Positions 1 through 11,055 of a stretch of 64,000 nt of DNA are shown here, in pieces. Numbering within the stretch: position 1 is the stretch's first letter; each line of letters starts with the position of its first letter. The DNA comes from Pachyseris speciosa. Lineage: Eukaryota; Cnidaria; Anthozoa; Scleractinia; Pachyseridae. The DNA lies in NCBI GenBank assembly GCA_016490735.1, contig JAEMWC010000991.1, forward strand, positions 56,001-120,000, given 5' to 3'. The position numbers and the translations under genes were made by a program. Under the pieces are notes generated by a model that worked only from the letters and a program-made list of their open reading frames with translations, ran no database searches and had not been told where the DNA came from.

Positions 1-2223
1 ATAGTTTTTTGTTTTCTAAAGAAGGGGAGATGTAACGATATCGCTGTTATCTGTTCTATTTTTCTCTTTACATCCAGTCCACGTACGTCACCTCTACCAT
101 GGCAACGGAACTTTAGAGGCCATGCTTTCCGGTTTTCATTGTATACTGATCATCGGACGAATCGATTAAAAAGCTGCTTAGTCCACTAGTGTGCGTTTCT
201 CTGTTCTTCCTAAGAACAACGTTACAAATACTGGTCACGTTCTAGAGTGGAGTGGTGACAGAAAAATAAAAATAATCCGAAAATGGATTTCTCGTTTCTT
301 TTGTCGTCACGAATCCGTATCATCTTGGATCACAAACCCAATCTAGGATTTTCCCAAAGAAACGCACCCTTTATGTATGTCAGTTAAGTAAAGCCATAAA
401 GCACACAAAACATCCTGTTTTACTTGAAGTCGTTTTTGTTTTTTCTAAAAAGAGGAGCAGGTGAGATTCCCTCCTTTTTTAACTATTATAAATAAAGATA
501 ATTGAAATTATAATTTGATTAATAGGTCGTACGGTGCTAAAAAAAAACAGCCTCGGGCCCCAGTCAGTAAGCCGTAAAGGCTATGAGATCATAGCACAGA
601 CCTTACCTACCCGTTACAAATAGTGCTTGGGTTTTCTTTAAATAATTCCTCGTTGGAATTTTGCGTGTGGAGGTGGAGACAAGGCTCAACAGCTCTTTTT
701 ATTGACCAGATGTTCTGAATTTGAGGTAGACGCTCAGCACTGAAAAAGCATGATCTTACCAGTTAATTTAAGACAATGGTTTGTGTTCCGATCTGGGAGT
801 TGAAGTCAAGACCCTCCGCTCAATAGTCGGGAGCTCTCATAAAGCTGGGTCGCAAGGAAGATGCATACACAAATCATTTTAATCCTCTACAATAGCAGTG
901 TCTCTAAGCGCATTGAAGAAAAGTGCCCTCCTTGACAGGGGGTGAATTGGTCAGATGACATAAGGCTACCATCGTTTTCAGATCCGAACCTATTTCCAAG
1001 GGTTGCACTATCACTTATCATGTGGGAAGAGGGGTGGGAGAGACTGCAGTTAAGGGTGCAATTCCTGACACTGAGCTAAAGCGTTTATTGTGTGTAGGTA
1101 TAGATAAATCTACTTGACGCTGGTATATAAGTAGCAAGCTAGGTGTTACTATACAAGAGTTATTGACTAAGAAAACTAATACATTAATCAAGTTTGAAGC
1201 ACAGTATCATGTAATCAGATGTGATGCTTCAATAACCTATACATGCATACCTAAGTACATTTTGATAGAGCCTAAATAGCGTACACAATCAAATAGTACT
1301 ACATGTACCTGCTTACAACAATAATAATAAAACCTTGAAAAGTCTTAATACAATATGTAATGAAACGAACTGCTAGCTATTAGCAAGAAAAATAACAAAA
1401 TCCTAAGAATTCCAAAGTTTTAATGGTTACTGGAAATTTACTGAAAGCTCAAGCAAGTAAACGGCTTATTCTTAATCGACAATGCTTCGTCTAAAAAGAT
1501 TCAATGGTGTAACCATTAAAGTTGTCAAATATATTCTGATCTGACCTACGTTTACGTACCACGTGATTAGTGTCATCAGGATAACACCCTTTGTAATCAC
1601 GACCGCTGTTGAGATTTAGAACACAAGTTAGAATGAATTACTCAAAGAACCAGGACCCGCGGACGTTGGTAAGCAACAATCTCTTACGTTAATAGCTAGA
1701 AATAATGTTACACAAGTTTTCGTTATTCTATAAGTGAGCTAGTCTAAGTAAGTTAAGACTTTCCTTTATATTTAGGTGTCGGTTCGTGCTATTATAAAAC
1801 AGGTTTTCTATATCTTTTTGATAGTTTTCGAAGCTGAGGTTATTTTACTTGATTGATAATGTCTCCCTATCTATCTATCTTTTATGTTTCTTGGCTTCCA
1901 TATTACTTCCTGTGTGTTCATTGTAAGAAAGCAAGCAAGTAAACGGCAGTATTCAAGATTATTTGTGCTCCATTGAGAGGATAATACAAACAAAGAAAAT
2001 ATAGATGTATAAGGTGTGGCCGGTAGATGGCAAACTAAGAGTTGTTCTGTATTTTAATACCTTTAAACTAAATGAGTAAAAGAGTCAATACTTGGTAGTT
2101 CGTTGTTTTTTAGCCGATGTAGGCACCATGGCGGGGTATCATCTTCATAAGGACAAAATCTAAGCTAGTTATTTTTCTGTCAAGGACGAGGGTCACGTAG
2201 TTAACTAGTTAGTTCTATTGAGG
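1..2223. other. Non-coding host DNA, no gene recognised
   Basis: No coding region longer than about 60 codons and no recognisable protein motif is visible on either strand. The stretch is AT-rich and holds only short simple repeats, such as a CTAT run near 1868. It lies downstream of the minus-strand GPCR gene and may include its 3' UTR. Confidence 0.5.
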
Positions 2224-3225
2224 TTACAAGCGTGTCTCTGCCACTTGCGCATTATTTAAACGTGCAGCCCTTGTGGACTTGGCTCTCTGTCCTAGACTGC
2301 TTGATCTTCCACTAAACCATCTGTTTACCATTTTGACTAATGCCAATTTTATGTTGCTGCTTAATCTAATGTAAAGCCATGGATTTAAAGCGCTGTTTGC
2401 GTAACCCAGCCAGAAGACGAGATACATGATCCAGTAGGGTACGGGAGACTGGAATGCGGTTATTCCGAGGTAGAGATGGAAGGAATGCAAGGGTAGCCAG
2501 CATAGCGCAAATGTGACGACGATGATGATGAGCATTCGGACCACTTTTCTCTTTGCGATTTGCTGCCGTTGTTGGTTTTGAATCAGTTGATTGCCAGGTA
2601 CTTTATGAAACCATATTTTGTGTGCCACCTTAGCGTACAAGACGGTAATGGCAACCAACGGAAGCAGGTAGTAAATGAAGAATATAAAGCAGAAGTAGGC
2701 ACGAGTTAGCGTTTCCTTATGGTGCAATCCAAATATAGCAAAGTCCATTGCACAGAGACCATCCCGATAGTCAGTTATGACTGCTCCAAAGGACATCAAA
2801 AGCATTGAAGTTATCCAAACGAGTGGAGCAACGAACTTTGCTTTTCTAAACCAGGCAATGCGGCGATTCAAAGGCCAAACACACGCATAGTATCGATCAA
2901 TTGCGATAAACGTCAGACAGAGGATGGACGCCATAACGGTGACGTTTAATGCGTAAGTAGAGCCTCTGCATGAGATATCTCCAAGAAGCCCATCAACTGG
3001 CCACTTTCCCTCGGTATAGAAGAAAGCAATGGACAAAGGTATGGCGACCAAAGACACCAGTAAATCAGCCACGGCCATGTTGACGAACATAAAGCTGGTT
3101 GGTGATCTTACCTCGGGTTTCTTCCAAACGATGTAGATTAGGAGTGTGTTCCCTGTCACTGATGCAACAAATGTTATGGCGTACAGAAGTGTAAATATGA
3201 TCGATACGGCCTCGCTGTTTGCCAT
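2224..3225 (-). CDS. Class A (rhodopsin-like) G protein-coupled receptor, neuropeptide-receptor-like
   Basis: A complete single-exon reading frame of 333 residues encodes a seven-transmembrane receptor of the plasma membrane that should signal through heterotrimeric G proteins. Class A landmarks appear in order: GN in TM1 (GNTLL), the TM2 aspartate (MAVADLL), a cysteine before TM3 (DISCRG), DRY at the end of TM3 (IDRYYACVWPL), a cysteine in the second extracellular loop (DGLCAMD), CWLP in TM6 and NPWLY in TM7. The N-terminus is short with no obvious signal peptide. The C-tail is basic and serine-rich. The overall look is that of peptide-type receptors, but the ligand cannot be told from sequence. 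The ATG chosen gives a normal family length and TM1 follows it at once. Cnidarian genomes hold large sets of intronless receptors like this one. No neighbouring gene suggests a partner. Confidence 0.93.
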   Translation of the reverse strand: MANSEAVSIIFTLLYAITFVASVTGNTLLIYIVWKKPEVRSPTSFMFVNMAVADLLVSLVAIPLSIAFFYTEGKWPVDGLLGDISCRGSTYALNVTVMASILCLTFIAIDRYYACVWPLNRRIAWFRKAKFVAPLVWITSMLLMSFGAVITDYRDGLCAMDFAIFGLHHKETLTRAYFCFIFFIYYLLPLVAITVLYAKVAHKIWFHKVPGNQLIQNQQRQQIAKRKVVRMLIIIVVTFALCWLPLHSFHLYLGITAFQSPVPYWIMYLVFWLGYANSALNPWLYIRLSSNIKLALVKMVNRWFSGRSSSLGQRAKSTRAARLNNAQVAETRL

Positions 3226-5207
3226 CTTTCCTCTGTCGACAAATTACATGAAACAAACGATATTACTTCCGCTGTTAATGGAATGGGTTATTCACTGTAT
3301 CTCTATTTGGGTGTAATTGTTTTGTCCAGGGTCGAAAGTCGAGGGTAAAATGTCGAGAGTCGATGGTAAATTTTCGAGGATCGAAGGTATTATTATTTTT
3401 ATTTATTACTACTTGGTTTTTAATATATGTTTGGTATCTTGTGGTTGCAAGATTTCCCGCCTTTCTCAAATTGACAGAAATGCTCGGATGCGCGTTTCTT
3501 CTCGTTAGTCGAAGTGCTTATCCAAATATGTTAGCTAAAGCGAGTTTTAGTAATATCGGGCTACTCATTCATACATTTTCCGTTTCATGGACAAATTGTG
3601 AAAATCGAGGTTCTACTGTATTTCGTATGCGCGTGTTCCAGGTAGTTTTATGGCACGACTTCTACCACCGGCCGTTCTCCTGTCTAAGGAAGCTTAGTTG
3701 AAAGTAGTTTTACATGGAAGTACTTTGAAGGCGATTGCTGGTTTTTATCAAAGGCGCACAACCAAACAACGCAAGCTGGAAAGCGAAATTGGTGACAAGT
3801 TTCAGTATTCTCAGTGAAGCCGTAACGATTGAAAAACACGTTTTTAGTAACTCGTAAAAACAACTTCAGTCTAAAACTGTTTTCATTTTATACACTTGAA
3901 CAACAATTGTTGTTCTAAACTGCTCCAGCCAACCACCGGCCAAAGTTGTTAATTTGTTTTTACAAATCGTTGATTAACTAACTTGAAACTGGCCGAGGTG
4001 AGGTGGGACATACAAGATGTCGCGACTTTGACAAACATTTGATGGGTACTTCGAAATCAAGATGTGATCTATAAAAACGGAAAGGTTTTAGGTAATTTTT
4101 ACTTCTAAATCAAGGGAAGCAACACTTGAATGATGTTGACCTTCTATTGAGTCAAAGTGTGAAAACGCAAGGGATGACGGACAGGCAGCACAATCCCTAC
4201 CGGTGTGAAGCCTTTTTTTCAACCTTTTGTATTTTGGCTCTAACGAGCAGATACTTTAAGGTGGTTAATTGAATATCTGGCGAAGAAACGGTTGATTTTC
4301 TTTTCTTTGTTGTTTTTATTAAACGCTGTTGCCCAGCCCTGTGAATTTTATCCCTGACAGGAGTTTCTCTATTAAATTGCTTGGGTAACCTCTATCCTGC
4401 AAATGTTTTCTTTAACCCTGTTTTTTTGGATGATTCTGAAAGTCCTTGTTATGGAGCCATTTGGTAACGTTCAAGTCGACAGAAAGTGGTTATAACTATA
4501 TACCGTTTTTAAGAACATAGAGAGCCTTTTCCATTAATACTTGTCGGTGGATTGACAGTTGCCTCCCTAGGGGGTTGGGACGTCAAATGAGTTGCAATTT
4601 GAACCCTCAAACCAGGGCAAACGAATGTTTTTGGTACACTGTGGCTGGATAATTGGAGCTGAGAGCGCTTTCCGGGGAGTAACAGTAATGGCGTAATAGG
4701 TTTATGTCAAGGACCAAACTAGGGTACAATTTGTTGGCTATTGTGTTTCTTAGGTACATATGAACATTTCATGGTTTTCACAGGCATTCCCTCGTCTTCA
4801 ACAACTTCGTGAGCACAAGGTTTACCCGAAATTAAAAAGGAACGTTTCAATCAATTTATTTAAATGGTTCTATTCAGGAAACGGCTTTATTTCAGGATGT
4901 GACTGGCGTTGTTGGTGTTGTAATACATTTAATTCTCTTTATATACCAAGCACGGAAAGTTATCGTTCGCGGGCTGAAAACAAACTGAAACAAGAATGAA
5001 AGAATGAATAGAACCCTCGACCATTTTTGCAGTCCTTACTCTTTTTCAGTGGCATTCTCCCTGAAGGATAACCGAGCTGGTGTGCTTTTTGGTTTGTTTT
5101 GTTTTTTTTTTTTACTGTTGGATTTTAAAATCAAATTGATTTCTTTGTGCCGTATCCGGCGTACGGATAATAAGACCAACCAGCTGATATCAACCAGTGT
5201 TCAGCAA
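3226..5207. other. Non-coding host DNA upstream of the GPCR
   Basis: No convincing gene is present. The open frames here are short and show no domain. The promoter of the minus-strand receptor at 3225 would lie at the left end of this stretch. A short direct repetition of GTCGA-type words occurs near 3336-3385. Confidence 0.45.
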
Positions 5208-5417
5208 TCTAATTACAAATCGTATAAACTCATATCAAATCAAATCAAATGTTGTTTTTTGGGGAGAGGGCAAAACCGGAGTACCCGAAGAAAAACCTCT
5301 CGGAACAAAGTAGAGAGTCAACAAACTCAGCCCACATATGACGCCAAGTCTGGGAATCGAACCCGGGACACATTGGTGGAAGGCGAGCGCTCTCACCACT
5401 GCGCCAAACCTGCTCCC
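5208..5417 (-). repeat. tRNA-derived SINE
   Basis: Read on the minus strand, the element opens with a tRNA-like head (about 5342-5417). It has an A box-like segment (GGCGCAGTGGTGAGAGCGC) and a B box (GGGTTCGATTCCC). The unrelated tail of about 130 bp runs into a short ATTTG/ATTTGATTTG repeat at its 3' end. This is the usual layout of a Pol III-transcribed, LINE-mobilised SINE. A related head recurs at 39566-39640. From memory this type of SINE is common in cnidarian genomes. Confidence 0.75.
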
Positions 5418-5756
5418 TAAAGATGACTGGTGTCCTGAACTGAAAAGGATTATATGAGATGGCGTTGAGGGACATTTTGATAGCCTGAGCAAAAAAGGGG
5501 AAGGCCCTTAAAGAAAAGTAGGTATCATTGTAACAACATAGATTTAGTATACTGTATTTGTAATATGGCGTGTTATAAACAAATGACCGAAGTAAGTAAG
5601 GAAGGATCGTTTTCCAAAATTTTAGTTCCCGATTTTAACAACTCCAAAATAATTCTAAGTACCACCCAAATCTCCTGATAACTATGGTTCTCATGAAGTT
5701 TTATGTAGGGCAAGCCAGAAATTACCAGTGCCACACTTCTTCCTCTAGCCGCCGGT

Positions 5757-6024
5757 ATAGACCAGTTTCGAGTTCGCCATGACCGCTGAATAAAAGTACT
5801 GAGAAAACTTTTGTACAGGGTTAGCCTCGACCTTAAGTAAAATATTCACAAATTCCAGCGAGAAGATGACCTGTTTACAGCTCTGTCTGTTGTTTCATTT
5901 TCAAATTTGTGGCACCTTCCCACCGGTATTTGTGAATATTTTACTTTAGGTCGAGGCTTACCCTATGTAAATGCGTTCTCGGTGCTTTTATTCAGCGGTC
6001 ATGGCGAACTCGAAACTAGACTAT
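5757..6024. repeat. MITE with ~92-bp terminal inverted repeats
   Basis: The left arm (about 5759-5852, starting AGACCAGTTTCGAGTTCGCC) is matched in reverse complement, with few mismatches, by the right arm (about 5930-6021, ending GGCGAACTCGAAACTAGACT). The spacer is only about 77 bp, so the whole unit could fold into a long hairpin. There is no coding capacity. Size and symmetry fit a non-autonomous DNA transposon. A target-site duplication is not clear. Confidence 0.7.
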
Positions 6025-7111
6025 TAAGAACTGGTGTTGGCCTAAAATTTATATCAGTAAAACAAGGGTGATCCCAGAGCGATCTTGTTTCATGATACAA
6101 ATAGAAGTCTTGTCTCCGGCATATACCAGTTATAGCGATTGAATTCACACAACTGTACAGTTCGGATCATTGCAAGTAAGACAGAGGTCACAGATCATGG
6201 GAAAGAACTCACAATATCAACTTAAACAAGCTCAAAATTCTGTTTCCGCTGTTTCCGTCGTATCCGTCAAACTAAAAAAAAAATACAATTGTATTTTCAA
6301 ATTCATACCTTACAGAGAGATACACACTAATGGGTTCGGGTCATTTGAACTATTCTTAATTCCTTAGTGAAAAATTTAAAAGAAGGAACGCCATTGAACA
6401 ATTGGGAACGAACATGGAACAGCCACCCTAAGAGGGAACCTATTAAAAGGAACAACCGTTCCTTAAAGTATAAACTGAAGAACAAGCTGTTGTTCCTAAT
6501 TATCAATTTGGGCGGTAATGTGGTCTGTTTGCAAACAGGAATTTGGAACAAAACGATCCTGTTTTATTTGCAGATGTACGTTTTGTTCCTCTTTTATATG
6601 AAACAAGCTTTCGTATGCTACGAGATAGATGATAAGAAAGAACAAGCTTACCATAAGGGGACGTTCCTCTTTAAAAAAAAAAAGGAAAGTGGCAACCAAA
6701 AAACTCGGCAGTTAAAAAAATAAAGACTGAAACATTTTTTGGGGGAAAAAACGGGTTTAAAATAGGTATGAAGGATCCTAACGTGTTGAAGACTCACCAT
6801 CTCGAATATGAAAAAATCAATAATGAAACACGAGCATAATTGGATAAAAAAAGGGATAAAAGAAAATTTTTGAAACGTGAAGGAAAGAAGGAACGTAGGA
6901 ACAAAAAATAGATGGATGGACGAACGACGGACAGACAGACAGACAAACGGACAGAGACTTATGAATCGATGGATCAATGGAGAGATGGACTGATGGATGC
7001 ATAGGATGTATCGTGATGCATGGAAGAAGGAGTATATATTGTGCTTAAATTGTTATCGTTTTCTTTTAGGGACCCCTCCATCCCCATCTTCTTCTTCCCC
7101 CAGGAAGGAGA
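6025..7111. other. Non-coding host DNA with GGAT/GACA-type simple repeat
   Basis: No domain-bearing frame is visible. Between about 6905 and 7000 there is an imperfect tetranucleotide tract (GATGGATGGACG, GACAGACAGACA) whose translations are meaningless serine/histidine-rich frames. The rest is AT-rich. Confidence 0.45.
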
Positions 7112-8128
7112 AAATTTGGTTTATCAACGGAATTGATAATGTAAATTGACCACCGTACAGGGATTCGATTAGCTGGCGTTTCGAGCGTTAGCCCTTCGTC
7201 GGAGCGAATCGAGGAATTGTGGGTTGTGTATGGTTTATATACAGAATATGGAGCTACGCTATTGGTGGTAACATGGTAACGTGAAAAACAGAAATAAATT
7301 AATTGAATGAAAAGCGCTCGTTGATACCGTGGGGATTAAGAGTGCCAATTTGAAAGATCAGTTTTTGTTCGAGATTTTTACGGCTTTCCGTGGTACCTTG
7401 ATGTAGGGAAAGGCCAGAGATCGACATGTGTTGTTTGGAATGGTTAGGGAGATTAAAATGCCGAGCGACAGGTTTGGATGCGTCTTTGTCATCTTTCTCA
7501 ACACCACGAAGATGTTCTCGGAATCGGTCACCTAGTCGTCTTCCTGTTTCGCCGATGTATAACTTTTTGCATAATGTGCAGGTTATGCCATAGATAACAT
7601 TTGCTGAGGTACACGTGAAACGATCGGTGATCTTAACAGATCGCTTAGGGCCCGATATTTTGTCAGTGTTTTGAATGAAAGGACAAGTTTTGCATCGCGA
7701 GCGCGCGCATTTAAAAGTGCCAGGTTGTTCAGTTGTTTTGAATGCGCTTTTAACTAGAAAGTTACCTACATTTTTGTCGCGTTTGAATGAAATCAGCGGT
7801 GGTTCCGAAAAGATTCTAGCAGTTTCTGGATCATTTTGCAGTGTCTTAAAGTTATTAAGAATGATGGCTTTAACTGGGTTATTATGCGGGTGAAATGTGA
7901 GGGTGAATGGAACTCTGTCATTCTCTTCCTTTTGTGACGTCTGTAGTGCTGACTGTTGATTAATCAGCTGAGCGCGGTGATGGCCCGATTGAACCACAGA
8001 ATCAGGATAGCCACGTTTCTCGAAAAAATGGCTCATTTCCTCTGATTTGTTGGAAAAATCAGAGTCATCACTACATAGACGTCGAAGTCTAAGAAATTGA
8101 GAATAGGGAATGGCGTTTTTGAGATGAG
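7112..8128 (-). mobile_element. Penelope-like element fragment (copy 1, 3' part)
   Basis: A 5'-truncated Penelope-like retroelement on the minus strand. It contains the post-RT linker, a zinc motif, the GIY-YIG nuclease and the 3' non-coding end (to about 7112). No reverse transcriptase domain remains. It abuts copy 2 head-to-head at about 8128, where the opposite-strand copy begins. Nearly identical copies lie at 37221-38228 and 42568-43216. Confidence 0.8.
7172..7203 (-). ncRNA. Hammerhead-ribozyme-like motif in Penelope 3' end (copy 1)
   Basis: On the minus strand the 3' region reads CCGACGA, then a GGGC/GCTC stem with TAAC loop, then GAAAC. This is close to the hammerhead core (CUGANGA, stem II, GAAA). 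Penelope-like elements are known to carry hammerhead motifs in their terminal regions. Here the core U is C, an extra A sits beside stem II and stem III is not evident, so activity is doubtful. Confidence 0.3.
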
Positions 8129-8153
8129 ATGCAAAACTTGTCCTTTCATTCAA
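7299..8153 (-). CDS. Penelope-like element C-terminal protein with GIY-YIG endonuclease (partial)
   Basis: The open frame of 284 residues is the C-terminal part of a Penelope-like polyprotein. Residues 1-140 are a linker with no motif I recognise. A cysteine-rich zinc motif follows (CARSRCKTCPF), then the GIY-YIG nuclease: VIYGITC, KLYIGETGRRLGDRFREHL and a histidine-bearing NHSKQHM segment. In complete elements this nuclease nicks target DNA to prime reverse transcription. The reverse transcriptase that should precede it is missing, so this is a dead 5' truncation. The ATG given is simply the first in the frame and lies at the junction with the opposite copy. It was not necessarily a translation start. 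Confidence 0.8.
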   Translation of the reverse strand: MNERTSFASHLKNAIPYSQFLRLRRLCSDDSDFSNKSEEMSHFFEKRGYPDSVVQSGHHRAQLINQQSALQTSQKEENDRVPFTLTFHPHNNPVKAIILNNFKTLQNDPETARIFSEPPLISFKRDKNVGNFLVKSAFKTTEQPGTFKCARSRCKTCPFIQNTDKISGPKRSVKITDRFTCTSANVIYGITCTLCKKLYIGETGRRLGDRFREHLRGVEKDDKDASKPVARHFNLPNHSKQHMSISGLSLHQGTTESRKNLEQKLIFQIGTLNPHGINERFSFN

Positions 8154-8525
8154 AACACTGACAAAATATCGGGCCCTAAGCGATCTGTTAAGATCACCGA
8201 TCGTTTCACGTGTACCTCAGCAAATGTTATCTATGGCATAACCTGCACATTATGCAAAAAGTTATACATCGGCGAAACAGGAAGACGACTAGGTGACCGA
8301 TTCCGAGAACATCTTCGTGATGTTGAGAAAGATGACAAAGACGCATCCAAACCTGTCGCTCGGCATTTTAATCTCCCTAACCATTCCAAACAACACATGT
8401 CGATCTCTGGCCTTTCCCTACATCAGGGTACCACGGAAAGCCGTAAAAATCTCGAGCAAAAACTGATCTTTCAAATTGGCACTCTTAATCCCCACGGTAT
8501 CAACGAGTGCTTTTCATTCAATTAA
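8130..8525 (+). CDS. GIY-YIG endonuclease fragment of Penelope-like element
   Basis: The frame covers the zinc motif (RCKTCPF), the GIY-YIG core (VIYGITC, KLYIGETGRR) and the C-terminal tail, ending in CFSFN at the same point as copy 1. Apart from a handful of substitutions it equals the C-terminal third of copy 1. The upstream part is missing, so no functional element could be made. The nominal ATG at 8097 lies in the junction sequence and is fortuitous. Confidence 0.75.
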   Translation, partial: CKTCPFIQNTDKISGPKRSVKITDRFTCTSANVIYGITCTLCKKLYIGETGRRLGDRFREHLRDVEKDDKDASKPVARHFNLPNHSKQHMSISGLSLHQGTTESRKNLEQKLIFQIGTLNPHGINECFSFN

Positions 8526-8620
8526 TTTATTCCTGTTTTTCACGTTACCATGTTACCACCAATAGCGTAGCTCCATTTTCTGTATATAAACCATACACAA
8601 CCCACAATTCCTCGATTCGC

Positions 8621-8652
8621 TCCGACGAAGGGCTAACGCTCGAAACGTCAGC
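8621..8652 (+). ncRNA. Hammerhead-ribozyme-like motif (copy 2)
   Basis: The same block as in copy 1, read on the plus strand: CCGACGA, GGGC/GCTC stem, GAAAC. The same departures from consensus apply. Confidence 0.3.
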
Positions 8653-9099
8653 TAATCGAATCCTTGTACGGTGGTCAATCTACATTATGAACTCCGTTGA
8701 TAAACCAAATTTTCGTGTTTCACTCCCCCACCGACGCAGCATCACAGTTTCTTTAGAAACTAATCCCCTCAGGAAGGAGGTTAATCTCACAGAAAGCCGG
8801 CTATGATCCTGACTTACAGATGTTTTACTTTATCCATTCATTCTCTGACATATTGGTTTTTACCGTCAGCCATATTCGACACTTCGTTTTCTTTGTCCAA
8901 TAAATAGTGTTTCGTGGTTCGATTTCTTCTATGATACACCTTCGTTGTTCTGCACAGTCAGGTGAATTCAAAGTGACGTTAAACTATCCTAGCTCTAACA
9001 CAAACCTGAACTTGGTCAAATTCTTAGTGTTTCGACAAATGGCCATAAAAACTGCAAATGCAACTTCTCTCTTTTTCTTGGTATGTTCTCCTTGGCTCA

Positions 9100-9375
9100 C
9101 AGTGGTTTAATTGAATTCATTCAACTTTGCCCAGAAACGTTCACATCGAAAGGTTTTCGCGACCTTTTCGTTTATTACATGTGATCGACAAATGTTTCCT
9201 TTTTACGGTTCCTCCTTCTTTGAGTTACTTTCTTTCACTGTTTTCTGTTCAGATTCTAAATTATGCGTCGTAGAATTTTTAAGAAAACAGTTATTCTACT
9301 CGGGCTGTGCGCCTCGTCGATTATTAACCAATTCATATCCAACGCGGTGCCCTAGTAGAATAATCAGTTAATTAA
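9100..9375. repeat. Dispersed repeat, copy A
   Basis: About 275 bp are shared, with many substitutions, with 14385-14672 in the same orientation. Shared anchors include GAAAGGTTTTCGC, CTTTCTTTCACT, TTATTCTACTCGGGC and a closing GTAGAATAAT. The last two words form an inverted pair, TTATTCTAC/GTAGAATAA, so the 3' part can fold. There is no coding capacity. It is probably an old non-autonomous element. Confidence 0.6.
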
Positions 9376-10608
9376 ACAAAACGGTCTCAAAACAGGAGCT
9401 CAAAGATATAAAAACAAGAAATCATCAATTTTGAGTTTCCCATGGTTTCTGTACCTGAGTCTTGGAGCGCTGTTATAATTTAATCGGCACATTTTCGACT
9501 ACTCCATAATTCAAGTGAAGAAAATGCTGTCAAAACTCAACCTTTCATTGTTGTTTTGTCAGCGGAAAGCGCGGATCGGCACTTCTGTTGATTCGAAGCT
9601 GTATTTTGGGAGTAATAAGCAAAAGACCGCCAACAACAGTGCTGCTAGCTTGCGTAGGATCTAGAAGAGATCTATTCAGCCAAAAAATAAAACAATAAAA
9701 TAGAATAAATAAATCTCTGATGCTACGTGAAAAAAGTTGACTTTGCGACACAAACATGCCGAAACTCGATAAAGTAGGGTTGCAGCCATGGACGGCTGTT
9801 TCGTCCTTATTGGGACTTGTCGGCATGGCGTAGCGAATTTAAATGACGCCAACTATAATGTCAGCGCAAATAAATTGCACAATGGCCCATTCACGATATC
9901 AAGTTCCGTACCTTGGCCTCTCTTGTCCCCCGAAACACGCGCTGCCACTCCACGTGTCCCGGAAAGCAAGGAATCCAAATAGTGTCTCGCAAAGTCAACT
10001 TTTCAAGTAGTATCAGCCTTGCATTTATTCTATTTTGGAATTTTTGAAGTGGCGATGGGGATACTCATAAACAAGCGAAGCCGTTCTTGACAGCTGTGAT
10101 AGTTTAATACCGTTTCCTATCTTTTTAAAAAATATCCTCCTCCTTCCTGCATTTTGTTTTGTTTCTAATTTTGGCAGATTTGTAACTTTGGCCCATTAAC
10201 TATTTATTAGCAAGGGACATTTAGCAGAAAAAAGGTAGAATGTTCTTCCTCAACTGTAAATTTGACCAGAGAGTTATGATCAGCTTGGGAATAGGCTGTC
10301 AGGTAGAGAATCTAGTTTATGAGAGCCTCCATGCAGCAGCTTTCGCACAAATGAAACATGGCATTTTCAAGATCGCTTTCAAGGTCCAAAAATCTGGAAT
10401 TTAATCGAAGAAAATGTTTAAGCCTTGTCTATAAGTCAGTTTAAAAAGGTTCTAATAAAACAAACTTCGTAATGATTATTAAGACATCTTTTATCACATG
10501 CTATTTTCTTTGCGTCTAATCAATAATCTTGCTTATTTATATTATGTGCATTATATTAGAATAATACTGCGGGTGTTTTTGTGTTTCTATGCCTGTGTCT
10601 GTATTTCT
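9376..10608. other. Non-coding host DNA
   Basis: Only short open frames without recognisable domains are seen. The DNA is AT-rich and no repeat stands out by eye. Confidence 0.4.
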
Positions 10609-11055
10609 CAGGGGCACCCAACGACAAGTTTCGGTAGATATCTGTTCTGTGGAGGGTAATTCGCCTTGCGCTTACGGCGTCGATTAAAGACTGCACTCGG
10701 ATTTTCGTAGCTAAAACGTGGCCTAAAAGATTCGAAATTGGGAAATAATAGCTCCTGAGGTTTTCGGAAAGGCCGCATTTGCTGTTTTTGGCAGTCAAAA
10801 ACTTCAGCTGGCATTTTCGGAAAGAAAATAGTTACCTACATAGTTCGTTGAAAGTTCATTTCAAGTTGAATTTTCTCAAACGAAGATTTTGTTCCCTAAC
10901 ATTTTCGGGCAATTAAAATTTCAGCTAGGGAATCCGAACAGATGAACTTCTTCTAGCTTACTACAACATCGCGTTAAACAGACTTCAAACACCATAATGC
11001 ACTTAAAAATGCCTTTCTACAGCTTTTGGTTGATTTGGCTCGTTGGGTGCCCCCG
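10609..11055. repeat. hAT-like MITE with CAGGGGCACCCAACGA ends
   Basis: The left end reads CAGGGGCACCCAACGA and the right end TCGTTGGGTGCCCC, an inverted pair of at least 14 bp. The CAGGGG start is typical of hAT-superfamily termini. The 0.45-kb interior has no coding frame of note. About 100 bp of it (10649-10750) recur at 61941-62040. No clean 8-bp target-site duplication was found. Confidence 0.65.

Larger units (their letters stand above)
8129..8712 (+). mobile_element. Penelope-like element fragment (copy 2, inverted to copy 1)
   Basis: This plus-strand fragment starts inside the zinc motif (RCKTCPF) and runs through the GIY-YIG domain and the 3' end (ATAAACCAAATTTT). It is nearly identical to copy 1 but in opposite orientation, making a head-to-head pair of about 1.6 kb. 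An inverted partner of this kind could come from template switching or from two insertions. Confidence 0.8.
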
